A DNA stretch of 64,000 nucleotides from Nocardia jiangxiensis NBRC 101359 (lineage in GTDB: Bacteria; Actinomycetota; Actinomycetes; Mycobacteriales; Mycobacteriaceae): positions 186,001 through 250,000 of the forward strand of contig NZ_BAGB01000040.1 in NCBI RefSeq assembly GCF_000308615.1, read 5' to 3'. Below are positions 16,606 to 24,090 of the stretch, one piece after another; the first letter of the stretch is position 1; the number at the start of each line of letters is the position of its first letter. Made by a program: the position numbers and the translations under genes. The notes beneath the pieces were generated by a model, which was given only the letters and a program-made list of their open reading frames with translations, searched no databases and was not told the DNA's origin.

Positions 16606-17322
16606 TCAGGCCTTGGTGGCCACGACCAGCACGTTCTTACCGAAGAACTTGCCGGTCAGGATCTGCAGCGCTTTGCTGATCGGGAACACGGCGCGGTCGT
16701 AGAGCTTGAGTGAGCGCGGATTGATGGTGCCGTCACCAGGGCCCAGCATTTTGTAGGCCAGGGTGGCGAAGAATCCGAGGGGGTCGCAGTAGCGGGACTC
16801 GACGATCTCGAGACCCGCGTTGCGCAGGATCCGGTTCAATTGGGCGCGCCGGTAACGGCGGTAGTGCCCGACCTTGGAATCCATTGCGGTGTACAGGATC
16901 TCGAGCGCGGGCACGTAGACGACCAGGGTTCCGCCGGGACGAAGCAGCGCGGCCAGATGTTCGGAGGCGGCCTGATCGTTCTTGATGTGCTCGAGCACGT
17001 TGAAGGTGTAGATCAGCCCGTACCGCTCGCCGTCGTGCTCGGGCGTCCCGTCGTGGTCGACGACCTTGTACCCCTTGGTGCGCAGGATGTGTTGTAGCTC
17101 CTCGTCGGGCTCGAGGCATTCGGGGGTGATCTGACGGGCGGCGAGCATATCGGCGTAGGTGCCCGATCCGGCGCCGAAGTCCAGCACCCGCACATCGGAT
17201 GCGGTGCCGGCCGGGGCCAGGTGGCGGTCGACGGTGTCGACCAGGAATGTGTTGTAGTTGACCGCTTCGGCCATCGCTTCCAGGTTGTCACACCCGGTGT
17301 AGGCGAAATCGCTGGTGGTCAA
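16606..17322 (-). CDS. Class I SAM-dependent methyltransferase
   Basis: Methyltransferase of about 238 residues. Motif I is LDFGAGSGTYAD near residues 45-56, and FNVLEHIKND near 112-121 is the motif characteristic of Methyltransf_11/23 proteins. LLRPGGTLVVYVPA near 133 closes the Rossmann core. The TTG at 17322 is chosen: AAGGGG lies about 9 bases upstream and the protein then starts TTSDFAYTG; a longer frame to 17412 has no ribosome site. The C-terminal MLGPGDG...LKLYDRAVFPISKAL region suggests a lipid or glycan-linked acceptor, but this is not certain. Confidence 0.85.
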   Translation of the reverse strand: MTTSDFAYTGCDNLEAMAEAVNYNTFLVDTVDRHLAPAGTASDVRVLDFGAGSGTYADMLAARQITPECLEPDEELQHILRTKGYKVVDHDGTPEHDGERYGLIYTFNVLEHIKNDQAASEHLAALLRPGGTLVVYVPALEILYTAMDSKVGHYRRYRRAQLNRILRNAGLEIVESRYCDPLGFFATLAYKMLGPGDGTINPRSLKLYDRAVFPISKALQILTGKFFGKNVLVVATKA

Positions 17323-17518
17323 GAGGGGTGTCCCCTTCGTCGGTCGCCGGAATGGTGCCGTGCCCGTGTGTTCGGGTCCCGACCGTAGTGGATGCCCACC
17401 GGGGCGTGTCAACGATGTTGGGTAGCGTGTCCGGCGATCGATCCGGGCGATGCCGGACGAAGGTGCGGTTCCGGATCGCGCGGGCAGGCATATCGCCCGC
17501 GCGATCGGGAGTGCGGGC

Positions 17519-18520
17519 TCATGCCCGCGCGCCGGACCCCGGTGCCGGATCGCCGTCGGTGTGCGGCAGTTTCTCCGCGGGGATGACCCCGAAGCGTCCG
17601 GCCTGGTAATCCTCGAACGCCTGCATCAGCTCGGCGCGGGTGTTCATCACGAACGGCCCGTAGTGCACGACCGGTTCGCGGATCGGGGCGCCGCCCAGCA
17701 GCAGCACTTCCAGGTTCGGTTCGGCGGCGGGAGTGGATGTGCCCGCGGTGAGGGTGAGCGCGTCACCGGGGCCGAACACGGCCAGCTGGCCCTTGCGGAT
17801 CGGCTGCTGGTCCTGTCCGACGGTCCCGACACCGGCCATCACGTAGGCCAGCGCGTTGAACTCGCGGTTCCACGGCAGATTCAGCCGGGCTCCGGGGCTG
17901 ATGGTGGTGTGCACGAGGCTGATCGGGGTGAAGGTGTTGCCCGGACCGGCCTGCCCGTCCAGGTCACCGGCGATCACGCGCAACAGCGCGCCGCCGTCCT
18001 CGGAGGACAGCAGGGTGGCCTGTCCGCCGCGGATGTCCTGGTAGCGCGGTGCGTTGAATTTGTTCGCCCGCGGCAGGTTCACCCACAGCTGGATGCCGTG
18101 GAACAACCCTCCGGAGACCACCAGCGACTCGGGCGGCTTCTCGATGTGCAGGATGCCGCTGCCCGCGGTCATCCATTGGGTGTCCCCGTTGCTGATGGTG
18201 CCGCCACCACCGTGCGAGTCCTGGTGCTCGAAGGTGCCATCCATGATGTAGGTGACGGTTTCGAATCCGCGGTGCGGGTGCCACGGGGTGCCCTTGGGCT
18301 CGCCCGGTGCGTACTCCACCTCACCCATCTGGTCCATGTGGATGAATGGATCCAGGTCCGCGAGCGAGACCCCGGCGAACGCGCGGCGCACCGGGAAACC
18401 TTCGCCTTCGAATCCGGTCGGCGCCGTCGTCACCGATCGAACGCGACGCTGCGACATCACCGCAGCGTCCGGTGCGGGCACCCGCGGCAGCGTCAGCGTG
18501 TCCGCTGTCACAGCTGGCAT
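17519..18520 (-). CDS. Pirin family protein
   Basis: Bicupin of about 333 residues of the pirin family. The metal site of the N-terminal cupin is visible as HPHRGFETVTY near residues 83-93, followed by a His in the FEHQDSHGGG loop near 105 and Glu in GILHIEKP near 128. A second cupin and the C-terminal domain FGGAPIREPVVHYGPFVMNT-like are complete. Pirins have quercetinase-like or iron-dependent regulatory roles. The ATG at 18520 has GGAGG 6 bases upstream. It is divergent from a MarR gene, a pairing often seen for oxidative-stress-controlled pirins. Confidence 0.92.
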   Translation of the reverse strand: MPAVTADTLTLPRVPAPDAAVMSQRRVRSVTTAPTGFEGEGFPVRRAFAGVSLADLDPFIHMDQMGEVEYAPGEPKGTPWHPHRGFETVTYIMDGTFEHQDSHGGGGTISNGDTQWMTAGSGILHIEKPPESLVVSGGLFHGIQLWVNLPRANKFNAPRYQDIRGGQATLLSSEDGGALLRVIAGDLDGQAGPGNTFTPISLVHTTISPGARLNLPWNREFNALAYVMAGVGTVGQDQQPIRKGQLAVFGPGDALTLTAGTSTPAAEPNLEVLLLGGAPIREPVVHYGPFVMNTRAELMQAFEDYQAGRFGVIPAEKLPHTDGDPAPGSGARA

Positions 18521-18534
18521 GACGACCTCCAATA

Positions 18535-18561
18535 TAGTTGAAATTTTGTCTACCCTGACAA
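18535..18561. promoter_or_regulatory. Candidate MarR operator in pirin promoter
   Basis: TAGttgAAATTTtgtCTA (18535-18552) is an 18-bp imperfect palindrome with an AAATTT centre. It overlaps TTGTC-N6-GACAA (18546-18561). It lies 15 bases upstream of the pirin start, where a MarR-family dimer could block transcription. Confidence 0.45.
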
Positions 18562-18687
18562 CCATAGGCTGTCGCCGAACATTCCCGGTCGTTCAGAGCA
18601 TGTTTGTCCGAGGTCGTCCAGCAGATCGATCGCCGTCCCGGCAGCGGTCGTCTCGTATGATCAAGATTTGTAGTAGTGAGGAGTGCG

Positions 18688-19173
18688 ATGCCCGAGCCGA
18701 GCGAACTGCGTGCGGATCAAGTGCGGGCCTGGCGCGCCTATCTCGAGGGCAGCGTGCGGCTCGAGACCTGTGTGGACGCGGCCCTGCGCGCCTCGAGCGG
18801 GTTGAGTCTGATCGACTATCACCTGCTGCTGTTGCTGCGCGAAGCCCCGCAACAGCGGCTGCGGATGAGTGAGCTGGCCGATCGCATGGTGTTCTCCCGC
18901 AGCCGCATCACCTATCAGGTCAATTCGATGATCAAGCGCGGCCTGCTCACCCGTGAACCAGCCCCCGGTGATGGGCGCGGCTATCGCGCGGTGCTGACCG
19001 CCACCGGACTCGAGGCGTTCCTGGCCGCGGCTCCCGGGCACGCCCGCACCGTTCGTGAGCTGTTCCTGGACGAGCTCACCGACGACGAACTCGCATGTCT
19101 GGGAAAGATTTTCACTCGTATGCGCGCCCGGCTCGAACGTGCGGAGAACGACGCGGCGGCCAGCGGAGAGTGA
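18688..19173 (+). CDS. MarR family transcriptional regulator
   Basis: Winged-helix regulator of 161 residues. The central wHTH is intact: LRMSELADRMVFSRSRITYQ (helices 3-4, residues 58-77), VNSMIKRGLLTREPAPGDGR (helix and wing with the conserved DxR-type basic turn), then C-terminal dimerisation helices. GAGGAG precedes the ATG at 18688. Divergent from pirin and probably its repressor. Confidence 0.92.
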   Translation: MPEPSELRADQVRAWRAYLEGSVRLETCVDAALRASSGLSLIDYHLLLLLREAPQQRLRMSELADRMVFSRSRITYQVNSMIKRGLLTREPAPGDGRGYRAVLTATGLEAFLAAAPGHARTVRELFLDELTDDELACLGKIFTRMRARLERAENDAAASGE

Positions 19174-19224
19174 GCGGTGCGGTACAGTGGCGCCCGCTCG
19201 AACCGATCCCTGAGGAGACCAGAC

Positions 19225-19254
19225 ATGGCGGGTGAACTCGACATCTCCGGATAG
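19225..19254 (+). CDS. Candidate 9-residue leader peptide upstream of ABC-F gene
   Basis: A nine-codon frame, MAGELDISG then TAG, begins at an ATG preceded by a strong Shine-Dalgarno GAGGAGA 6 bases away. It lies 118 bases upstream of the ABC-F gene on the same strand, and its last codons sit in a hairpin (CTCCGG...CCGGAG). Antibiotic-resistance ABC-F genes are often controlled by short leader ORFs where a stalled ribosome rearranges the mRNA. The reading as a leader is inference; the ribosome site and stop are seen. Confidence 0.5.
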   Translation: MAGELDISG

Positions 19255-19371
19255 ACCCCGGAGTCCGGCCACCAGCGCACACGGTGCGGCTGTCGTGGCC
19301 ATGTCGTCGTTCCACCGAAACGCCATGCGGCGCAGCTGGTCTGCGCCCGCCTCACTCCGGGAGTCTCCCTC
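19245..19371 (+). promoter_or_regulatory. Candidate attenuator hairpins in the ABC-F mRNA leader
   Basis: Four stems follow in order. CTCCGG/CCGGAG (19245-19250 with 19258-19263) covers the leader-peptide stop. GGCCAC/GTGGCC (19267-19272 with 19295-19300) has an inner CAGC-GCAC/GTGC-GCTG stem. GGCGCAG/CTGCGCC (19329-19335 with 19341-19347) comes next. Last, the gene's Shine-Dalgarno GGGAG can pair with ACTCC just upstream or CTCCC just downstream. The CTCCGG strand could also pair with CCGGGAG at the ribosome site, giving an alternative fold. Confidence 0.5.
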
Positions 19372-21009
19372 ATGTCCGATGCTCGCATCGTCTGTTCGAA
19401 TCTGTCGTTCACCTGGCCCGATGACACCCCCGTGTTCCGGGATCTGTCGTTCACCGTGCCCGGCGGGCGCACGGGACTGGTCGCGCCCAACGGCGCGGGA
19501 AAGAGCACGCTACTGCGCCTGATCGCCGGTGACCTGCGCCCCGGCGGCGGCGGCGTCACCGTCGAGGGAGTGCTGGGGTATCTGCCCCAGACCCTGCCGC
19601 TGACGGTGGGATCGACCGTCGCGCAGGTTCTGGGCATCGCGCCGGTCCTCGAGGCGCTGGCCGCGGTGGAATCCGGTGACGTGCGCGAGGAGCATTTCAC
19701 CGTCATCGGCTCGGACTGGGACGTCGAGGAACGCACCCGCGCCCAGCTCGAGCAGCTCGGACTGGTCGATATCGCGCTGTCCCGCGATCTGGACACGCTC
19801 AGCGGCGGGCAGATCATCACTCTCGGGCTCGCCGCGCAGCTGCTGCGCCGCCCGGATGTGCTGCTGCTGGACGAGCCGACCAACAACCTCGACATCGACA
19901 TGCGTCAGCGCCTGTACGGGGTGCTCGAGGAGTGGACCGGAGGTCTGCTCGTGGTCAGTCACGACCGCGCGCTCCTGGATCGCATGGACCGCATCGCGGA
20001 ACTGGAGTCCGCCGAAATCCGTTTCCACGGCGGCAACTTCACTGCCTACGAACAGGCCGTGCAGGCCGCGCGCGAAGTCGCCGAGAAGAACGTGCGCACC
20101 GCCGAGCAGGAGGTCAAGCGGGAGAAGCGGGAAATGCAGCAGGCCCGCGAACGCGCCGCGCGCCGGGCGGGCAACGCCGCACGCACCCTGGGCGATGCCG
20201 GACTGCCCAAGATCTTCGCGGGCACCATGAAACGCAACGCCCAGGAGTCCGCGGCACGGGCGAATCAGACCCATAACGCGCGGGTCGGCGCGGCCCGCGA
20301 GCGGCTCGATCGAGCCCAGCGTGCGGTGCGCGAGGATCAGCGGATCGTGCTGGATCTGCCGGGCACCGAGGTTCCCGCCGGGCGGACGGTGTTCGAGGGT
20401 GAAGGGATCGGCATCGAGCTGGGCGGGCGGGAGATCTTCACCGGCGACGGGGTGGATCTGACGATCCGCGGGCCCGAACGGATCGCGCTGACCGGTCCGA
20501 ACGGTGCGGGCAAATCCACCCTGCTGCGCATCCTGGCCGGTGCGCTCACCCCGGACCAGGGCCGGGTGCGCCGTGCGCCGGGACGGGTGGCGTATCTGTC
20601 CCAGCGACTGGATCTGCTCGATCCCGCACTCACCGTCGCGGAGAATCTCGCCGCGAGCGCACCGCAGCTGTCCGCCGCGGAACGGATGAATGTGCTGGCG
20701 CGCTTGCTGTTTCGTGGACCGGCCGCGCATCGACCGGTGCGGGCGCTCTCGGGTGGGGAACGGTTGCGGGCGAGTCTGGCGTGCGCGCTGTTCGCCGAAC
20801 CGGCGCCGCATCTGTTGCTGCTGGACGAGCCGACGAACAATCTGGACCTGGTCGGGGTCGGGCAGCTCGAGAGTGCGCTCGAGGCGTATCGAGGTGCGTT
20901 CGTCGTGGTCAGCCATGACGAACGTTTTCTGACCGAGGTGCGGGTGCAGCGGTGGCTGCGCGTGGCCGAGGGCCGGTTGAGTCAGGTCGCCGCACCCGAT
21001 CCGGCCTAG
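19372..21009 (+). CDS. ABC-F family ATPase (ribosome-protection type)
   Basis: Soluble protein of 545 residues with two ATPase domains and no membrane segment. NBD1 has Walker A APNGAGKST (about 38-46), signature LSGGQ near 143 and Walker B VLLLDEPTNNLD. A charged helical linker of about 90 residues (roughly 225-320, AEQEVKREKREMQQARERA) follows. NBD2 has GPNGAGKST near 380, LSGGE near 460 and LLLLDEPTNNLD. ABC-F proteins enter the ribosomal E site and either dislodge antibiotics or act in translation. A structured leader with a mini-ORF suggests drug-induced expression. Its stop overlaps the stop of the convergent SDR gene in the shared tetranucleotide CTAG. Confidence 0.93.
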   Translation: MSDARIVCSNLSFTWPDDTPVFRDLSFTVPGGRTGLVAPNGAGKSTLLRLIAGDLRPGGGGVTVEGVLGYLPQTLPLTVGSTVAQVLGIAPVLEALAAVESGDVREEHFTVIGSDWDVEERTRAQLEQLGLVDIALSRDLDTLSGGQIITLGLAAQLLRRPDVLLLDEPTNNLDIDMRQRLYGVLEEWTGGLLVVSHDRALLDRMDRIAELESAEIRFHGGNFTAYEQAVQAAREVAEKNVRTAEQEVKREKREMQQARERAARRAGNAARTLGDAGLPKIFAGTMKRNAQESAARANQTHNARVGAARERLDRAQRAVREDQRIVLDLPGTEVPAGRTVFEGEGIGIELGGREIFTGDGVDLTIRGPERIALTGPNGAGKSTLLRILAGALTPDQGRVRRAPGRVAYLSQRLDLLDPALTVAENLAASAPQLSAAERMNVLARLLFRGPAAHRPVRALSGGERLRASLACALFAEPAPHLLLLDEPTNNLDLVGVGQLESALEAYRGAFVVVSHDERFLTEVRVQRWLRVAEGRLSQVAAPDPA

Positions 21010-21797
21010 GCTCCGGCGGCGGCCGCGGCGGGTTCGGCGACGACCGCGACGCCGGTGCGGCCGCCGTCGACGTCCAGGACGGTGCCGTGTACGAACTCCG
21101 CGGCGTCGGAGGCCAGGTATACCGCCGCGGCGGCGATCGCCTCGGGTGTGCCGAGCTTCCCGGCCGGGGTGCCGTACATCATCGTGTCCGCGGGGCTGGG
21201 CGCGTCCGCGATCTGGTCGCCGGAGCGGATCACGCCCGGGGAGATCGCGTTCACGCGCACACCCCGCGGGCCGAACTCCGCGGACCACGCGCGGGTCAGG
21301 GTTTCCATCGCGCCCTTGGTGGAGGCGTAGAGCGCGCCGACCGGCACCGCCAGGCGCGCGACCCACGAGCCCAGGTTGATGATCACTCCGCCGCCGGCTT
21401 CGGCCATCGCGGGCGCGAGGACCTGTGTTAGGAAGAACGGGGCTTTGACGTTGACCGCGTAGACGCGATCGACCATGGCTTCGTCGGCGGTCGGGGTGGT
21501 CGAGGGCGGGTAGATTCCGGCGTTGTTGACCAGGATGTCGATCCGCCCGCCGAGCAGGTCGGTGGCCGCGTCGGCCAGGGCGCGGCTCGCGGCCAGGGTG
21601 CCGTCCAGGTCGGCGTGCACATAGTCCGCGCGCCCGCCCGCGGCGCGGATGCGTTCGACGACCGCGTTGCCGCGTGCGTCGTCGCGGCCGGAGACCACGA
21701 CGTGTGCGCCTTGCGCGCCGTACGCCTCGGCGATGGCGCGTCCGATATTGCTGGTGGAGCCGGTGATGAGGGCTGTTTTTCCGGAGAGTCGTGTCAT
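21006..21797 (-). CDS. Short-chain dehydrogenase/reductase
   Basis: Classical SDR of about 263 residues. TGSTSNIGRAIAEAYG gives the cofactor loop TGxxxxIG (near 11-22), NNAG follows near 90, and the catalytic residues are Ser in INLGSW and YASTK (Tyr-x3-Lys) near 160. The ATG at 21797 is chosen over 21839 since it starts directly before the first beta strand and leaves the TetR dyad outside the gene. It lies downstream of a TetR gene on the same strand, and a perfect dyad in the gap indicates it is separately repressed. Substrate unknown. Confidence 0.9.
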   Translation of the reverse strand: MTRLSGKTALITGSTSNIGRAIAEAYGAQGAHVVVSGRDDARGNAVVERIRAAGGRADYVHADLDGTLAASRALADAATDLLGGRIDILVNNAGIYPPSTTPTADEAMVDRVYAVNVKAPFFLTQVLAPAMAEAGGGVIINLGSWVARLAVPVGALYASTKGAMETLTRAWSAEFGPRGVRVNAISPGVIRSGDQIADAPSPADTMMYGTPAGKLGTPEAIAAAAVYLASDAAEFVHGTVLDVDGGRTGVAVVAEPAAAAAGA

Positions 21798-21820
21798 ACG
21801 GCCGACGCTACGAGCGATTT

Positions 21821-21840
21821 TTTGGACCAGCAAGTCCAAA
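21821..21840. promoter_or_regulatory. TetR operator upstream of SDR
   Basis: TTTGGAC-CAGCAA-GTCCAAA is a perfect 7-6-7 inverted repeat located 24 bases upstream of the SDR start. The same TGGAC-N6-GTCCA design recurs before the TetR gene at 22462-22477, which identifies both as likely sites of that regulator. Confidence 0.75.
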
Positions 21841-21855
21841 GTGTGGTGTACTGCC

Positions 21856-22440
21856 TCACCCTTCCCGCAGGTGCGCGACGAGGGTGTTCATCGAGGTCTC
21901 CAGGTACTCGACACTGCCGGTGGTGCGCAGCACCTGCACCCCGCCCTGGATGGCCGCGACGAACGTCATCGCGACCGCGTCCGGATCCACCTGCGCGCGC
22001 ACCAGACCCGCGTCCTGCATCGTCGCGATGCCTCGCCGGATGTGCGCACACCATTGCGCCAGCAGTGTGCCGACCACCTCGGCGGTCCCGGCGGTGGTTC
22101 CGACCTGTGCCATCAGCGAACCCAACGGACAGTGCCGCCCTTGTGCGCGATACCGGGCCAGCACCGCGTCGCGCCATCGTTCCCACGCCGCCCACGAGGT
22201 CAGCGCGCCCAGATGCGGTTGCTGATCCTCGAGCACGCGTTCGGCCTCGTACCGGGCGACCGCGACCAGCAGCTCCTCCTTCCCGCCGGGGAAGTAATGG
22301 AAGATCTGCCCTTTGCTGGTGCCGGTGATAGCGCGGATGTCGTCGAGGGTCACCGTGCCGGGTTCCTCACTGCGCAGATGCACCGCGGCGCCCTCGATGA
22401 TCCGTTGGCGCGTGGCGCGTCCCTTCGCGGTGATCGTCAT
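21856..22440 (-). CDS. TetR family transcriptional regulator
   Basis: TetR protein of 194 residues. The HTH is at residues 6-52 (TRQRIIEGAAVHLRSEE, TLDDIRAITGTSKGQIFHYF). The C-terminal half, with CPLGSLMAQVGTT near 100, belongs to the TetR_C group with a conserved Cys-Pro-Leu-Gly. The ATG at 22440 is preferred because a dyad lies just upstream and the longer open frame reads as non-coding. It probably represses itself and the downstream SDR through the shared TGGAC-N6-GTCCA sites. Confidence 0.9.
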   Translation of the reverse strand: MTITAKGRATRQRIIEGAAVHLRSEEPGTVTLDDIRAITGTSKGQIFHYFPGGKEELLVAVARYEAERVLEDQQPHLGALTSWAAWERWRDAVLARYRAQGRHCPLGSLMAQVGTTAGTAEVVGTLLAQWCAHIRRGIATMQDAGLVRAQVDPDAVAMTFVAAIQGGVQVLRTTGSVEYLETSMNTLVAHLREG

Positions 22441-22461
22441 AGCGCGAGGATACCGATCGAT

Positions 22462-22477
22462 TGGACTCGCAGGTCCA
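22462..22477. promoter_or_regulatory. TetR autoregulatory operator
   Basis: TGGAC-TCGCAG-GTCCA (5-6-5) stands 22 bases upstream of the TetR start, with the same half-sites and spacing as the dyad before the SDR gene. Confidence 0.65.
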
Positions 22478-22483
22478 TTGAAT

Positions 22484-23497
22484 TCAGCGGGCCAGATGCT
22501 CACGCAGGGCAGCGTCGATGAACGCGGCCGCGTCGGGGTCCGCGCCGCCGCCGGCGAGGTGTCCCCAGATACCCGGGATGACGCGCAGTTCCCCATCCGG
22601 GATGTGCTGCACGGCCCACTCTTCGTCCTCGGGCGGGAATTAGAGGTCCTTGCGCGAGGGCATCGACAGGGTCCGGGCGGTGATCGAGGCCAGTGCGGCG
22701 CGGGTGTCGCCGTCGAATCCGGGCGTGCGCCCGATATCCGCATGCTCCCAGGTGTGCATCATGGCGAGCAGGTCGTTGGCGTCCCAGTCGCGGAAGTTGT
22801 TCTCCCACACCCCGATCAGAAAATCCTCGAGGGTCTCGAAGCCCAGCGCCGCGTACACCCGCTCCCAGTAGAACGCCTGAGACAGCCCCCATCCGGCGTA
22901 GACCCGGGCGAATGCGCGCAGACCACGCCGGGGCGGGGTGCGATAGTCGCCGTCGGCGAAGGCCGCATCGGCGGTGAGCGCTGCGCGCAAACCTTCCAAG
23001 AACACCTGATTGTGCGGACTGGTGCGTGGCGAGCCGGTGATCGCGGCGATGCGCTCGACCATGTCCGGGTGCGCGACCGCCCACTGGTACGTCTGTCCCG
23101 CGCCCATCGACGCGCCCAGCACCAGCGCCAGCCGGGTGATCCCGAATCGCTCGGTGACCAGGCGGTGTTGCGCGGTGACGTTGTCGAGCATGGTCGCGTG
23201 CGGGAATCGCGCCCGGTCGTAGGGCGCGGGGGTGTTGCTGGGCGAGCTGGACAGCCCGTTGCCGAACAGGTTGGGCACGATGACGAAGTACCGGTCGCTG
23301 TCCAGCGCCTTTCCCGCGCCGATCAGCCATTCGTTGGCTTCGTGGGTTCCGGCGAACCAGGTGGGAAACACGATGGCGTTGGCCGCGTCGGGCGCGAGTT
23401 CACCGTAGGTCGTGTACGCCAGTCGCACGTCGGGCACGGGGATGCCCCCGAGGGCGAACTCGCCCAGCTCGAAGATCTCGTGATCGGTCACCTTCAT
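22484..23497 (-). pseudogene. MetX-like alpha/beta hydrolase broken by an in-frame TAA
   Basis: The gene encodes a homoserine-acetyltransferase-like hydrolase: LAYTTYGELAPDAANAIVFP near residues 27-46, the Asn-Gly FGNGLSSSPSNTPAPYD segment and the nucleophile elbow LGASMGAGQTYQWA near 129. At 22640-22642 a TAA interrupts the frame after SMPSRKDL, where the family has an aromatic residue. The same frame then continues without change for 51 more codons (FPPEDEEWAVQHIPDGELRV, then IPGIWGHLAGGG, which carries the likely catalytic His) to a proper TGA at 22484. The truncated 285-residue product would lack the His, so the gene is probably inactive, by point mutation or sequencing error. Confidence 0.8.
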
Positions 23498-23537
23498 CCC
23501 AAGCCGGTGCGCGGGCGGGCTATTCCGGCCGTTGTTT

Positions 23538-23561
23538 CTAGCTTGCTAGCATGCTAGCTTG
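23538..23561 (+). promoter_or_regulatory. Three tandem 8-bp repeats forming an RHH operator/promoter
   Basis: CTAGCTTG, CTAGCATG and CTAGCTTG follow each other without gap (23538-23561), immediately before the RHH start. RHH proteins such as MetJ bind tandem 8-bp boxes, so autoregulation is likely. The last repeat contains TAGCTT, a good -10 element (TANNNT) exactly 6 bases before the GTG start, which suggests a leaderless transcript. Confidence 0.6.
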
Positions 23562-23566
23562 GAGCT

Positions 23567-23746
23567 GTGGGTGACGAGGTCAAGCAGTTCAACGTGTATC
23601 TGCCGGTCGATTTGATCAAGCAGGTCAAGATCCGGGCCATCGAGTCGGGGCAGTCGTTGTCGGCGCTCGTGGCCGAGGCGCTGCGCGCACATCTGGACAA
23701 CTCCCCCACCGAGCAACCACCCGAGCGAAAGGAGCGCCGATCGTGA
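23567..23746 (+). CDS. Ribbon-helix-helix (CopG-like) protein
   Basis: Small protein of 59 residues. [20 protein letters not shown] (residues 6-25) is the beta strand plus helix A of a ribbon-helix-helix fold, and [18 protein letters not shown] is helix B. A TAG at 23555 closes the frame upstream, so the GTG at 23567 is the only reasonable start; no Shine-Dalgarno fits, which agrees with leaderless translation. Its stop overlaps the start of the VOC gene (GTGA). It likely represses the three-gene operon through the 8-bp repeats. Confidence 0.75.
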   Translation: MGDEVKQFNVYLPVDLIKQVKIRAIESGQSLSALVAEALRAHLDNSPTEQPPERKERRS

Positions 23747-24090
23747 CCACCAGCGGTATCGCGGCCGTTTATCTCACGACCCGCAACTGGGGCAAGGCCG
23801 CCCGGTTCATGCAATCCCTGGGCTACGAAGCCGATTTCACCACCGATCACAATTCCGGCCTGTTCCGCAACGGCCAGGGCCCGTCGGTGTTCGTCGCCGA
23901 GGTTCCACACGAAGAGCCCGACACCCGCCTGGTCCTGTCGGTGCCCGATGCCGAGGCCGTGCACTTCGGCTCCGACGCCGAGGTCGTCACCGAGTTCGAG
24001 GACACGCATTTCGGAACCAGGGAGATGGTCGTACGCGATCCGGACGGACGGTTGTGGACCCTGCAGGCCGCCCCGGCGGATCCGGCGTGA
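23743..24090 (+). CDS. VOC family (glyoxalase/bleomycin-resistance fold) protein
   Basis: Protein of 115 residues with the beta-alpha-beta-beta-beta fold of the vicinal oxygen chelate family: [20 protein letters not shown] at the N-terminus and [16 protein letters not shown] at the end (DPDG turn with the usual aromatic). Such proteins act as metal-dependent lyases, dioxygenases or drug-sequestering proteins; which applies here is not visible. GAAAGGAG lies 10 bases before the GTG. It overlaps both neighbours by 4 bases, so the three genes are translationally coupled. Confidence 0.82.
   Translation: MTTSGIAAVYLTTRNWGKAARFMQSLGYEADFTTDHNSGLFRNGQGPSVFVAEVPHEEPDTRLVLSVPDAEAVHFGSDAEVVTEFEDTHFGTREMVVRDPDGRLWTLQAAPADPA

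Noticed and set aside
17450..18541. 363-codon plus-strand open frame opposite pirin
   Set aside because: Antisense to a clear bicupin with metal ligands.
19510..21366. 618-codon minus-strand open frame across the ABC-F gene
   Set aside because: Shadow of the ABC-F gene; no motif, biased composition.
23538..23561. The CTAGC repeats as a small CRISPR-like or transposon end
   Set aside because: Only three contiguous 8-bp units without spacers or target duplication; position before an RHH gene fits an operator better.
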